A stretch of DNA of 64,000 nt from Plazaster borealis (GCA_021014325.1 CM037472.1:16043063-16107062), one strand, 5' to 3'. Counted from the stretch's first letter, positions 34,738-47,165 are shown. Translations and numbers: made by a program. The notes: a model not told the origin generated them from the sequence alone.

Positions 34738-35399
34738 GACCCTCCTTTAAACAGTTTATCCAGCAAATTATCAGATCATTGCTTTATCGCAAACGTATTT
34801 TTAAAATGTTTAATTTAATGTGTGTTTCAAATTGTCTCAAAGTTCCATGTGGTTACAGGAGAAAGCAAAGACGTGCACACATCACTGTACTTATGCTAAA
34901 CGAGAATCAGTTCAGCAGTAATTTGACGATTTATTGTGAATACTTATAGTGAACAAAAACAAAACACAGTTTACACTCAATGTACGATTTACACCCATGT
35001 CTTCCACAGTTGCAGGCGCACGGGCACTGGTTGGTAATGTTTCAAATGTACTTTAATCGCCAAAAATGGCCAATATACCAATTTGATTGACAAGAAATTT
35101 GCTGAATTTATGCCAACCTGACTTGAAATGTCTCATTAGAGCGCCACCTATCAGCAGGAGCAGGAGAGGTACAGTTTAATGAGCGCAATCATCACTATGC
35201 AAACGTTGTGAGTTAAAATGTGACGAGCGGTATGGATGATTCTACATCTATTCACAAGTTAATCTCTCCCCAAAATCACGCCATTTCACGACAAATCCAT
35301 GATAGGTACTCGATTTAGTAAGTGATCCGCGTTTTTTGCGATCCAATCCTTTGCCAATGACCTTGAAAGAGCCCGTAAAAAACCCTTTTTGAATCGTCT
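34738..35399. other. Non-coding stretch
   Basis: No gene is recognised. A CTCF-like core on the minus strand (35141-35158) is listed separately. Confidence 0.4.
35141..35158 (-). promoter_or_regulatory. CTCF-like motif
   Basis: The minus strand reads CCTGCTGATAGGTGGCGC, followed by TC. The eleven-base core TAGGTGGCGCT matches the animal CTCF consensus core (YAGRKGGCRSY). This is a motif match only. Confidence 0.35.
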
Positions 35400-35990
35400 T
35401 TCATGGCCCGATTGTTCATGGGCAACTTGTTCCCTTGATTCAATAATACATATTCATATGCCATGATGAATTTCAATAATTATTACCATTTTGTGGAGGT
35501 GGCGCGATTGTTCATGGGCAACTTGTTTACTTGATTCAATAATACATATTCACATTCCATGATAAATTTCAATAATTTTTACCATTTTGTGGAGGTGGCG
35601 CGATTGTTCATGGGCAACTTGTTCCCTTGATTCAATAATATTACTTATTCATATTCCATGATGAATTTCAATAATTATTACCATTTTGTGGAGGTGGCGC
35701 GATTGTTCATGGGCAACTTGTTCCCTTGATTCAATAATACATATTCATATGCCATGATGAATTTCAATAATTATTACCATTTTGTGGAGGTGGCGCGATT
35801 GTTCATGGGCAACTTGTTCACTTGATTCAATAATACTTATTCATATTCCATGATGAATTTCAATAATTATTACCATTTTGTGGAGGTGGCCCGATTGTTC
35901 ATGGGCAACTTGTTCACTTGATACAATAATACTTATTCATATTCCATGTTAAATTCCAATAATTATTAAAATTTTGTGGAGGTACTTATG
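35400..35990. repeat. Tandem array of six 96-bp units
   Basis: The words CGATTGTTCATGGGCAACTT start at 35409, 35505, 35601, 35700, 35796 and 35892, giving periods of 96, 96, 99, 96 and 96 bp. Each unit continues with TTGATTCAATAATAC, CATGATGAATTTCAATAATT and ATTTTGTGGAGGTGGCGCGA. Units are highly similar, so the array is young or homogenised. The last unit decays into ATTTTGTGGAGGTACTTATG. Confidence 0.93.
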
Positions 35991-36174
35991 CCTCTGAAGT
36001 GTTTCATTCAGTCCGGTTGTACTCAAGGGTCATTATCGCGTGATTTAATTGGCTAACGCGCAAAGTAATGGTACCCTCTGTTGTTAAGGAAACGAAACAC
36101 TCAAGTCCGAGTCTTCCGTCTAAGTTCTTTTCGAAATTACTCGATGGCCAACAAATGGGGGACTTTGGGGTACA

Positions 36175-36185
36175 TAGGTGGCAGC
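36175..36185 (+). promoter_or_regulatory. CTCF-like core (duplicate 1)
   Basis: TAGGTGGCAGC is a full match to the CTCF core consensus. It lies in the first copy of the tandem duplication. Motif match only. Confidence 0.3.
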
Positions 36186-36308
36186 AAGCTTACCAGGTCA
36201 ATCCATTATATCTTTCCCTTTAAGAAATAGGACACTCAAGTTCTGAGTTTTCCGTCTAACTTCTTTTTAAAGTTACTCGATGGCCAACAAATGAGAGGCT
36301 TTTGGGTA

Positions 36309-36319
36309 CAGGTGGCAGC
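36309..36319 (+). promoter_or_regulatory. CTCF-like core (duplicate 2)
   Basis: CAGGTGGCAGC is the corresponding site in the second copy of the duplication. Motif match only. Confidence 0.3.
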
Positions 36320-36329
36320 ACGCTTACCA

Positions 36330-36524
36330 GGGCCCAATTTCAGAAAGCATGTAAGCAGAAAATATTGCTAAGCAAAGAAAACTCTTGCTTAGAAAAACTA
36401 GGTTACCGACCAAAATACCGTTCAGTTACCATTGCTGCTGACTGATACCCCACCCATTTCTTACTTATAGCAAAGAAACTTGCTTAGCATAATTTTCTGC
36501 TAAACAGCTTTGTGAAATTGGGCC
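36330..36524. mobile_element. Family D MITE, copy 1
   Basis: The ends GGCCCAATTTCAGAAAGC and GCTTTGTGAAATTGGGCC are inverted. Internal arms repeat TTGCTTAGAAAA/TTTTCTGCTAA-type words. Comparison with the uninterrupted neighbour suggests a short target duplication of CAG (or CCAG). Confidence 0.87.
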
Positions 36525-36560
36525 CAGGTCAATGCATTGTTCTTGGAAGGTGCACCATGC

Positions 36561-38970
36561 TCAGAACTACATAAACAATGGCAATTTACATCTGCTACCA
36601 CCTAGCGTTACAAAGTCTCACTTTAGTCTCCCAAGGAGCATTTAGATTCGACAGAAATCTTGAAGGCCTTCGATGATAGTAATTAGCATACTGTAGCTTT
36701 ATATCTATGTGTGTTACCATCCAATATGTCTTTTATCAAGGCGGGTCGGGTGGGGTGGGGGTGGGGAGTAGGGGTTAATGTCTCATCATTGCCCATAATC
36801 GTCTGTCAATGATAACTAATAGCTTCTCGGCTTTAACATTGTGTACAAAATCGTTCGATTGACTTTTCCCCTTCGTCGAGGGGTTGATCAGCTTACGATG
36901 GTTGGCCTTAACAGAGCGTTCGTTGTTCACAGTGAACAACGCTGCATAAAACCACCCTTAAGAAAAAGTGCAGTGCAAAAATGCTAGAATGCGGATAAAA
37001 AAAACCGCAGGTAAAAGAAGATTTTGTGGGGTTTAGAAGGGGGAATGGTTTGCTAAGTGTTTACATTATGATGATACAATACAATGTAATCTCCTCATCA
37101 TCACTGATGAAGGATCTATAAACCAACCAAAAAGAGGTACCACGGGACGTCCTAATCACCGCCTAATAAACTTTTTGATGTACAGTTTAGGGAAAAGGGT
37201 CCCCCTCTTTTGGGGGAATCGATGACAAGGACAATAACGCCACTTAATTCCTAACAATACAACTACCCAATTTAAAACGGGAACAGTAAATGTATTGATT
37301 ATGAGGTAATCGGATTTTTGTTTGATTGTAAACGGCATTAATGACCAAAAACCAGCCAACCAATCTAGTACCTTCTTCATCACTCTGTACACGAACCATA
37401 ATTAGACAACATGGTGACACATGAATGAGGAGATACTGCACTATGCCCAGTATAGCATGAAACTCACCATGGCTTGACAGATAGCATAATGAGTTAAGAA
37501 AAAAAGTGTGTTCATTAAAATATTTGAAAAACACGATGATTTGAATAGTATGACTAAAGATGAATTTCATTTGTTCCTTATGTATTCTCAAGAGTATCTG
37601 TTGTTTGCGTTTCAATATTTTCTTGATCGATGAACTTATTAATGTTTTCCATAGCGCTGTTAGTAGGCCTACCTCCCTTAGTTATGTGGGTATGGTCTTG
37701 AATTTGGAATAAAACAATCAACCAATTATAATGTACATTTACTATAATTATTTGCATTCTGTTTCTGGGTTTCCGGGGAAAAAACCCCTTTTGCTTCCGG
37801 TAGTCCTTGTGTTTAAGAGAACTGAATACAGCCTTGATGTGTTGTATGCGTATACCGGCTTGTGTAGATTGAAGCTTGGTCAATAGTAAGTAACCAATGC
37901 TGTATCACAATATCGTTAACACTGAAACATTTGCATTTCTGACAAACAGGTCCCGAGACTATAGATTGTGTTAACCCAGAGTATCTTATAATGGGCAGAA
38001 TCCATTAAGTAAATAATTCCATAATCCTTTCGGAAAATATTATCCGACACGGCAAAAAACAACACCACGGTGAAAGTCTGCTGGTGCGGCAAAAGCATCG
38101 TTCACACGCAAAATTTACAAAATATGCACATTAGTACCGGAAAAGTAAATGAAAGATTGAGATGGGGCGCGTGAAGAACACTCCAGGGGTAAGGAAATCC
38201 CCAGCCTATGGCTCTCAAGTGCTTGTTTAAGGGTAGGAGCTCACTATCCCCGGACCCCCTTCTTCAAACCCTCACCAAAGAGGTCTAAGCCTTAAATCGA
38301 ATTTTCATGACAACAGCTTCGGCAAACGGTCAACTATTTGTCAGGACTACCTTCCCGACTGCTCAATTGTTACCTGTCCATTAACAGCCACGGTGGTGTG
38401 GAAGGTAGCATAGCGTAACAGATTAACGGCTGATCAAACACACATGCCACTGCTTAAGCCTAGCATTATATGCCTCAGCCCTGCAATTTGGGCTGCTCTT
38501 GTGGACTTGTTTCGGTGTACTTAAGCAGACAAAAGACGAAGAAAGCCACCGGGATTAACCCATCCATCCCCCCGGCCGTCCCTGTTGGATGCCCCCACGG
38601 TACTTGTCCTGCTATAGGTGGGGGGGAACACCAGTCGGATAGATTGGGCCTCTGTCTTGTTATTTCTTCAAGACAATCGGTGGAACCCCCTAAGCCGATG
38701 AGGGAACAAGTTTGGGAGAGAGCTGTTAGTTGCTGATAGGTAGATTGCATGATTGGATTTTCACCCCGAGGCTAGTACCTCTATTATATCTAATTAGCAA
38801 TCAGGGGATTACCACCAGACTAACGTTAACTTTATTTTTGGATCACAGCATAACCATCACAGTGTGTACCCACTTAAGAATCATATTCCAGTCTACAATA
38901 GAGTTGTGCACTAGACAGACGCACAAACGCGTGTGCGTCACGCCACCGTCAGCCGCATTTTGCCAACCAA
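36561..38970. other. Non-coding stretch
   Basis: No gene is recognised. A near-CTCF core (minus strand, 36594-36604, one mismatch) and a G/T-rich patch (36740-36772) are seen. Open frames of 78-123 codons on the minus strand (37156-37883) carry no recognisable domain. Confidence 0.4.
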
Positions 38971-39154
38971 GGCCCAATTTCATAGAGCTGCTTAAGCACA
39001 AAAAGTAGCTAAGCACAATATGCTTACCATAATAAGTTTACCAACCGAAATACCGTGTCACATGTACCATTTGTGACTAGCGTGCTTATTTTCGCTAAGC
39101 AGAAAATTGTTCAAGTCACTTTTGCTGCTTAAGCAGCTCTATGAAATTGGGCCC
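38971..39154. mobile_element. Family D MITE, copy 2
   Basis: It runs from GGCCCAATTTCATAGAGCTG to CAGCTCTATGAAATTGGGCC, with near-perfect inverted arms including GCTTAAGCA and GCTAAGCA words. It is about 184 bp. Confidence 0.88.
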
Positions 39155-39938
39155 AGTAGTGGTAGTGAACACACGCGATGTACAATTCACATTATTTCAT
39201 GGGAAAGGTCTAATATCGAACAAAAAATCAAATGTATAAGTTTCAAAACTGTAAGCTCACTGATGATAATTTTGTTTACCAGTATTTATCACAGAGAGAA
39301 ATAATTATATCCGTCTCGAAGACCAACCCCCCCCCCAAAAAAAAAAAAACCAAAACAACACCAAAACCACACCACGCGACCATCATTGTTTAATTCGATT
39401 GCCACAATCGAATTTGAAGCATAGATAAATGAACGTGCACGAAACCCCTGGCGAATCCTAAACGGTTTTTCAGTGTTTTCAATAAAACGAGATGACCTAA
39501 TTTGATGAGATTTTCAAACAAGTTGATTGGAAGGTGTTTCTACTGAAAACACGAGCATGGGATCAATGAATTTACTCATATCGAAAACCAACCAATGTAT
39601 TATACATTCAATTTAATCCAATTTTAAATAGGTCGGGCCATTCGTAACATGAACCCTGAGTTACTGACAGGCATCCAGCACATATTAAGTGAAAAGTTAT
39701 TTAGCGTATCTTTCACTTCTGATAACGCCATGGTTTCGATTTAGAGTTAACGACGTTACTATACAGGCCGGGAATCGAAAAATAATGAGGCGTCGCTAAA
39801 GAGCGTCCCTCCCATCCCATAACATGAATGATTGATTACTCCATTTCACGATTATGGACTCGTGAAAGTGGAAGCGAAATCTCTTATCAGCTGAGAAAAC
39901 GAACTAAAAAATAACCGTTGTTTATTTCGAATCGGCAA
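39155..39938. other. Non-coding stretch
   Basis: A C/A-rich low-complexity patch lies near 39328-39375. Nothing else is recognised. Confidence 0.4.
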
Positions 39939-40248
39939 TAGACTGTGTCTCGCACATAAAACAATATTTGAACTTCCGGGAACATTGTGGTCCCAACCAT
40001 CATGAAGTTTTACGTGGGCGGAATTTTTGTTTTGATAACTATTTCAGTTTAACGTAGTTTGTGGCTATGGACATTTTATATATAGTTGGGAATGTAATAA
40101 CAAGTGAATAACTATATCAAAGAAAAATCAATTAAAAAAAACCCGAAGAAAACCTGAGAAAAAGACTTGACCTCCGTTTCCGGTTACTTGTACAAAATTA
40201 AGAATTTTGCCTGAATGACGGTCATGTTTTCATTAAACCTGTGTAATA
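39939..40248. mobile_element. Family E MITE, left half
   Basis: It begins TAGACTGTGTCTCGCACATA and follows the full copy at 21883 through AACTTCCGGGAACATTGTGG and GACTTGACCTCCGTTTCCGG to the ACGGTCATGTTTTCATTAAA region. The right half is absent. Confidence 0.78.
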
Positions 40249-40495
40249 GTATTCGCAATGTATTTTCGCCATGATGGTTTTAACATTTAGTTTTCCATAC
40301 AACGTCGTTGTTGTTACTTCGAAGATGGCGAAGTAAAACAATTCAGAGATGATTGCAGGGACATTCGTGACGTTATTGCAACCCACATTAATGTCCACTT
40401 CGGTCGTCACGTTTTAGTGAAATGCACTTGCCAAAGCAATTTTTTGCATTATTGTACTGAGAGCACTGTTCGGTGATTCTTTAGAAGTATTGAAC

Positions 40496-41045
40496 ATTAG
40501 GCCAAGTAAAATAAATAACATGTTTCTCGTCCTCGCTCGCTCCAATTTTAGACGCCGCATCAATTTTGTTGTTATTTGTTATACAAAAGAAAAAAGTCTA
40601 TGAAATTAACCAACACATATCGGAGCCCTAACTCTTTTTTTCAAGTGTATCCTTCATTTTTATTGAGCAATTTCATCGTCTTTCTTGCATCATAGAGCAA
40701 GCACGTTGTACTACAAAAAGACTTTTTCCACAACGCAATCGTGAGAAAATCTTCATTTTTGAAACCTTTTCTTTGCCCTTCACCTTTGCATGCCTACAGT
40801 TCTTTTTTGAAACCAGATCTCGCCAAAATTAGGCTCATGTTTTCCTAATCTTGAGGACAAACAGAAAATGCTCATAAACCATAAAACCCTCTTCAAATAT
40901 GTTATGGCGGCCATCTTAGACATGGTGGCCATCTTGGAAAAAATAATACAAAATTGGAAAATAACAAATAATAAGGACCTCCCTCTCCAACTTTAAAAAA
41001 AAAATTCCGGACGAGCAACATGTTATTTATTTTACTTGGCCTTAA
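40496..41045. mobile_element. Inverted-repeat DNA element H
   Basis: The terminal inverted repeats GGCCAAGTAAAATAAATAAC and GTTATTTATTTTACTTGGCC are perfect over at least 20 bp and extend into CATGTT.CTCGTCC. TTA flanks both ends as a possible target duplication. The interior of about 500 bp has ATGGCGGCCATCTT but no coding capacity. Confidence 0.85.
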
Positions 41046-42239
41046 CACAAAAAAATGAATTGTATAATTAGCTGTTGCAAACTGCTTTTGAACCAAAAGG
41101 ACCTATGGTATAAAGGCAAACAAATAGTTCATGGACTGACGTTTCGACCCTGGAAAAACCCTTCTCAAAGGCTAAACAAATTAGGGGGTTGCCTCATTGT
41201 GAAACCATGCAGAATGCCATGGAACATGCGGGTGAAAATTCATCCATCCATTTTTTTTTGTAACTATTTCCTGTATAGCCTAAACATGTTCCATTACGAA
41301 AGCCGCCACCGGGCACAGGTTGATTTAAGGCTTAAAACAGGGAAGCCGCAGACGTGTATAATGCTCATTCCGTGATGTCCACAGAACTATCATTAAAATC
41401 GGGAGGTACCTTCGCTAATTGAGTTGGGTTTCCGAAATCCATGCACCCTGACTTGAGACTAGATGGAGGATAGCGATGGAGAGGAGCGCTGAATTGGGGA
41501 CCGGAGAACCACCGATGCCCCCAGGCGATGCACGGGCACAAGAGATGGTGAAGATGCTAAGGGTGTTTATTCGCTATGCTGTTTACCCAGTCACCAAAAA
41601 TTTAAGTGGAAATCTACTAAGTCTTTCGGTGGGAAGAAAAGGCTTAGAAGTGGCCCATTGATGGGCTTTGTCACGGGCTTAGATTCACTTGCAAAGGCAT
41701 CGTTACTCCGGAGAATGGCCGCTGACTCTCTAGGCAGACGCTTAGACAAACAACAGTCACACGGACAATACAACCACAAGAAAACTGGGAAATTGGAACA
41801 TTTTAAGAACTCTTTACCGCTGTTGTTCACCTGTCGATGTACGCTGTAAATGGTAATACCCGTAAATGGTTATGCGAATTAAGAGGCAGGCCTTCTTCAG
41901 GTAACACTTTAGACGCAATTCAGAGAGACACGAAAAGCACAATGGGTGTAATGAACACCGCACAAAGGAACGGGGCAATTATCCAGGATTCACCGTTATT
42001 TATCATACACTGTTTGGCAGCCTTTTGGGCTAATTAAACTAATGTCAGTAAATTGCTCCCAACTCGCTCCCCTAATGAGTATAATGCTGTTGTACCGTTT
42101 GCTCTTGAGCACATCTTCGATATCTCAACAATATACTTGTATAACATTTGAGTACTATAGATTCTCTTGCATTCGATTATATTAACTTTCATAGACATAA
42201 TTGTTAAGCAATTATCTTGGCAAACCTTAGAACAAAGAA
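41046..42239. other. Non-coding stretch
   Basis: Open frames of 60-106 codons occur without recognisable domains. GACGTTTCGACCC at 41139-41151 recalls the GTTTCGAA/ACGTCGAGACC words of the repeat at 63 kb, but no full match is visible. Confidence 0.4.
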
Positions 42240-42725
42240 TATGTTTTTATTTAGCCTAATGTATAAATGTGTACACGGGCTTTCTCCAACGGTTCTTCAG
42301 AATCAACAGTTCTCTCAAAGGAGATTGTATACTTGGTTGTACCTGCAAGTTTCCCTTTTTATAATATGGTAGAAATGTACTTCGATATGCATGGTATTAC
42401 TAGAAATGAACACTCTCTTAAAGCTGTTTTCCCTAAACCCAACGTTGAGTGTTTTAAACAGTCTTAGTTTGCCAGTGCTAAAGTTTGGAATGATATTCCA
42501 TCTACTATTCAAAATTCCTCCTCCGTTGACAATGAAATGTTTACGATAAGAAACTGTACTTTAAGTACCTTCTTAATCATCTTTTGCTTTTGTCTTGATG
42601 TCTTTTGCTATTTTAGTATGTTGTATTTGTTGGCCTACATGATGTTTAAAAAAAAATGTTATCCTGTGTAAAGGTGTTGTTATAAATAAATAAATAAATA
42701 AATAAATAAGTAAATAAATAAATAA
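42240..42725 (+). pseudogene. LINE (non-LTR retrotransposon) 3' end, broken
   Basis: Conceptual translation gives the kind of C-terminal sequence that follows the reverse transcriptase of CR1/L2/Jockey-like LINEs: MYKCVHGLSP at 42259 and, in another frame, PKPNVECFKQS then an in-frame TAG followed by AKVWNDIPSTIQNSS (42480-42520). The element ends in an AAAT-repeat tail (42683-42727), as such LINEs often do. Stops and frame changes show it is dead. The family is inferred from the motif only. Confidence 0.65.
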
Positions 42726-42727
42726 AC
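42683..42727. repeat. (AAAT)n tail
   Basis: AATAAATAAATAAATAAATA repeats, one unit altered to AAGT, at the 3' end of the LINE remnant. Confidence 0.85.
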
Positions 42728-43606
42728 ACTCGCCCTGTATAAGTACATGCCAACTACCCAAGATGAGTAAAAGTGTGCAGGGCAGTAGGAATACAAATAT
42801 AAAGCATTTACAAGAATACCCTGTCCTTAAGTATCAAATATTGGGTTTTTTTCGGCTGCCAAAATCTTGGCCACGTAATTATGCCAAGTAAAAAAAAGAC
42901 ACCAGTTAATCGTTCTGTTTTTATTTTGTTTTTCAAAAAGAGGAGCATGAGTGCCCTTTTTATTTTATTTTGATTATTTCTTTCAAGGAGGAAAGAGCCA
43001 GACAAAAATGCTGGCTTTGTAGAACTAAGAAGTCTAAAGTATGGGTAAATTAATACGAATCGTTGAAAGAATGGTGCCAAGATGAAGCGAAAATGCATAC
43101 AAAGGTTTAGTCCTTTTGGGGAAAGAAAAACAATTTTAAAAGACAAGAATGCGGCTTCAAAAAAGGATAAGGGCGGAGGATCAACTGGTATGTTTTTATT
43201 TATTTATAACTCGGCCTTATCTCTGTGTAATTGCAAGCATGAATGCTAATTCTCAGAGCAATTCGGAATGGTCAAGACTATTTCCCCCTTTTCGATTTGG
43301 TCACAATGGTTTGAATGGAATAAAAAAAACCGTCAGATCAACATCAAGGTCTATCAGAAAGTCAGTATCTCTGACAGAAAGATGTCTAAATGTTCACCCC
43401 CGCCCACGGGTACGTACAAGCATGGTGCAAGGGTACAAAACTTGTTTGTTGATGCGAATGCTATAGCAACCAGTGTGCCCATTTGGCTGCCGGTGCCGCA
43501 TATTCCAAAGGAGTTGAAGGTGTCTCAGGAATGCTCAAGGCTCAATGAACTGGAGTAAGAATAGTATGAGGCCTATTAAATTATCGTTATCATCAAATAA
43601 CCTATG
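42728..43606. other. Non-coding stretch
   Basis: Nothing is recognised. Overlapping open frames at 43149-43558 have no known domain. Confidence 0.4.
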
Positions 43607-43783
43607 GGCCCAATTTCATAGAGCTGCTTAAGCAGAAACTATTACTTAACAATTGTCTGCTAAGCAGAAATTAGCAGGATGCCAATCACAAATTGTACAT
43701 GTGACATGGTAGTTTGGCTGGTAGCTTTATTTTGGTGTGCTTAGCTATTGTTTTGTGCCTGGAAGCTCTATGAAATTGGGGCC
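43607..43783. mobile_element. Family D MITE, copy 3
   Basis: It runs from GGGCCCAATTTCATAGAGCT to AGCTCTATGAAATTGGGGCC, with the usual GCTTAAGCAG and TGCTAAGCAG internal words. Confidence 0.87.
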
Positions 43784-46399
43784 TTTCTCTCTTTAAATGA
43801 AATGTTCTTAGTGCCCCTTTCTCATTTCGATACCCCCCCCCCCCGGATCAACCTATTTACTTAGTAAGAGTTATCAGTATATATACACACTATCCTGCCA
43901 GAAGAAGCGGATGTTTTCCACATGTATTTGTCAACAGTAAGTCCATGGACAGATGTACAAGCTTCGCATGTGCTTCTTACATTGTATTGTACCCTATAAT
44001 GCGGTTATATAAGCCACATCTTGCTATGTTTGTTGTAGGGATATGGCGCTCAGGCAATATATGTAATTTACCCCCACAGGCTTGAGACGTTGATAAAGAA
44101 AACAACTTCTTTTCGGATGGTCAGTTTCATCCTGCATTGTTCGCTGGTGTCAAGAAGCTTTTCATATAGGAAGATATGATTCATTGACAATTGTTCGCAA
44201 CCCCCATCAAACTCAAACAGCACCTCCCAGTATCTCACAGAATCTTCTCTAAGAGAATCCAACCAAATTCTGTTGCCCTCTCCCGGCCTGATTGGAATAC
44301 CATCTCGGTGTATCTTTTTTCAGCTAAAGACTGTCCGTCTACCAGGCGGACTATTTTTGAAGAAGACCTTTTCTTCTTCTTTTGTTTCTTAGAAAAAGCT
44401 TCTCATTTACGGCAACATAGTGGAAGATGGTTAATGTATCCTAGGGTGAGACGGTTGTTCACAAACACACAATTAATATTGTATTCCAATCACGGCAACT
44501 TACACGGCGATATCCAACTCATATAAGAGCTACGGAGAAATGTTATTGACAGCCACCAGTTGCACAGTAGCCAAAGCTAACGAATCACTTGAATGATCTA
44601 GCCTGTCAGTCATCTATAATCCGATCAATAACTCGCAATCATGTTTGAGCTTCCAGACTAGAGAGCCCGTGGAGCAAGGAACACAACTCAACGCAAAGAG
44701 AATCCTGCCCATTAAGAGGCTGGATTATAAGTTGTGATATTTACAAATGGTTATGACGTATGGCCACAGGCACTTCAGATATGGGAGTAATGGTAACTCA
44801 ACGAGAGCTTCAAGTCGTTTGCTCAAAAGGACGGGGAAATAATAGTTTTCAATCGCAGAGGACCTAAGGGTCATATAATAGGCTTGTTTATTGGTTATTT
44901 CAACATTTTCACGGTCATACAAAGAGTATAACCGGGGGGGGGGGTGAAAACCACGTATGACTTTAAAAGGTGTGTACAATGTTGATACTTAAATCAATGT
45001 GCATACATTTTGAAAGAAAACATATTGATAAGTACTGTTTTGGAGGGGGGGGGGTCCTCAAAAGTAGTAATCTCTGTATGAGCTGAAAAATCTTGAAAAC
45101 TTAGGACGGTCCCTTAGTAAGGCATGATGTTCAACAACAATCATTGTTCTCTCGAAGACAACAACAAAACAACAACTTCAATAACAACAAACAACAATAA
45201 CATCAACAACAGCAATAAGCAGCAACAACAACAACAACACTAACAAAACCGTAGAAAGAAGGGAATTTGTTTTGTACTGTATTGTGTTTTTGTACTGACA
45301 CAATTTCAACACATCAATATTTCTTGGACATTTTAGGATGAGGTGGACTGAAAGTTTTCTCAATATTGTTTACAGTCGGCAGTATTATTTGTTAAAGTTT
45401 TCATAAGATAAAATCGTAGGCCACCATCTCCTGGCGTGGCTGTGTACGATTTATGTTGGAAAGCATTGACAAATTGCAGTATCTGTAGAACTGTACTATC
45501 CCACGCTCCCTTACGCACACCAACGGTACACAATATCCTTCTGTTTTAATATTGTCAATCAATGCAATCCATTATACGTGCATCTTCATAGTGTCTTAAT
45601 AACGAACATTAAATGCGGCCTGCCTAACAGAACAATATCAATTGTTGAAAACACTTTTTTGTTTTCTTTTCCGAGGTTGGGGGAGGTGTTAACTCAGTAC
45701 GCGGCTGAGCTGCTATAATGACAACAACGCCAATCAAGACTTCAAAAACATTACAGTAATTAAGACAGACCTGTTTAGTACATGTAATAAGAACTTAAAC
45801 GAAAATTATTTCTGGCAACATGGTGAGTGATATAATACTCGCCATCATATCACCAGCATAGCCCCAGGCAACCCAAACACAATTTGACGATCTCGTTAAT
45901 TAGAAAACGGGACCCAAAGCTCGCCATAAGTACAGCCGACGAAAAACAATATCAGCTGAGCCCAATTAGTAAAGCCGGTATTTCCATCTCTTCAATGTCT
46001 GTTGATTTTTAATTATTCCGCCCGGTGTGCCACGGATAAGGCGAAGATGACAATTTACTTTGGAGGTACGATCCGGGATAAATGACAATGAAGACCTGTT
46101 AAGTCGGTTGACAATCTCGGGCCAGACGGCGTAGGGTCGATCAATGTAAGGGCAGGCTGTTAAAATGGTGTAGACTTAATGATGGGAACCTGTGAGATGA
46201 TGACTTGAATCAACAGTTACAACCAGTTGGAGGATTCATTAAATGCATACCCACTATCGGCTTAAAGAACAGCTACGAGTCCTGTAGGCATTTCAGTCCT
46301 CATTTCCCCACAAAGATGGGAACAGGAAACCACTGCGTACCCGATCCAAATGGGACTCCAACGGACTTTTTAAATCAGTGCGCAGTAATTGATACGTCT
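43784..46399. other. Non-coding stretch with AAC microsatellite
   Basis: An (AAC)n-rich segment lies at about 45150-45240, and G-runs at 44935-44944 and 45042-45053. No gene is recognised. A 111-codon open frame at 44191-44526 has no known domain. Confidence 0.45.
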
Positions 46400-46640
46400 G
46401 TTCACATCTCTTTGGAACTCCTCGCATCTCTTTGGAACTCCTTGCCTGGTGCATGTTTCCTTCCACTCTACAATCTAGACTGTTTTAAGAGGAATATCAA
46501 TTCATACCTTCAGCCTCCCCCACCCGGAGTTATTTTCATCTTAAAAATATACTCTTCCTGTAGCCCCTTTACTTGCCAAGAGTGGCTTAGCCTTGTTTGG
46601 GGCGAACAAATCAGTGTTATATATCATTCCTTATAATATG
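46400..46640 (+). pseudogene. LINE 3' end remnant
   Basis: The frame around 46425-46510 reads LWNSLPG...YNLDCFKRNINSYL, a common C-terminal signature of LINE reverse-transcriptase proteins (WNSLP...FK..L). The upstream reverse transcriptase is not visible. An 18-bp in-frame duplication (CATCTCTTTGGAACTCCT, 46404-46441) lies just before it. Confidence 0.6.
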
Positions 46641-47165
46641 ATGGGATTATGTTTAGTTGTAAAAAATAATGCACAACTTATATTATAGTTTTCTTTCTAC
46701 ATTTTATAGACAAGGACTGAATTTACGGTTTCCGTTGTGGCTATGGCTTTGGTCACGGTGCAAGCATTACTTCAAAATGGCCAGTGGCCACAGTCGTATA
46801 CTGTGGCCAAAACTCGTGAAAATTTTGACATTCCTCTTCGTTGAGAACCCGGAAATGTTTTATTGGAATGTTAATAGTTATCAATGCGCCAGTCATATTA
46901 ACCAACAGAACCTCAGAAGAAACCCCTTTTTTAAAACATTAGTACTTATTTAAATAGTGTGAACAATCATTGGTAAGGTTGACAATATCTATCTTCACAA
47001 ATTTGCACATGACTTTACATGGTATATAAAGTTGGTATAGTGGAAAACCTCCCTTGAAATATTGTTTGCCTGCAATGCTTCAGTTGTTGTGAAGTGAGTA
47101 AAACATTAGTTTTAACCACACGAAACCAAAAGTCGATGTTTGTAAACAGTGAAAACAAAATCGGG
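46641..47165. other. Non-coding stretch
   Basis: Nothing is recognised. Confidence 0.35.

Larger units (their letters stand above)
36105..36560. repeat. Tandem duplication of about 130 bp, second copy split by a MITE
   Basis: Copy 1 runs AGTCTTCCGTCTAAGTTCTT ... ACTCGATGGCCAACAAATG ... GGTGGCAGCAAGCTTACCAG|GTCAATCC. Copy 2 (from about 36245) repeats this to CGCTTACCAG, is interrupted by the family D element (36330-36524) and resumes CAGGTCAATGCATT. Copy 1 is thus an uninterrupted reference for the insertion in copy 2. Confidence 0.85.

Noticed and set aside
35400..35990. CRISPR-like array.
   Set aside because: The 96-bp units are contiguous with no unique spacers, and the genome is clearly eukaryotic. 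It is an ordinary tandem repeat.
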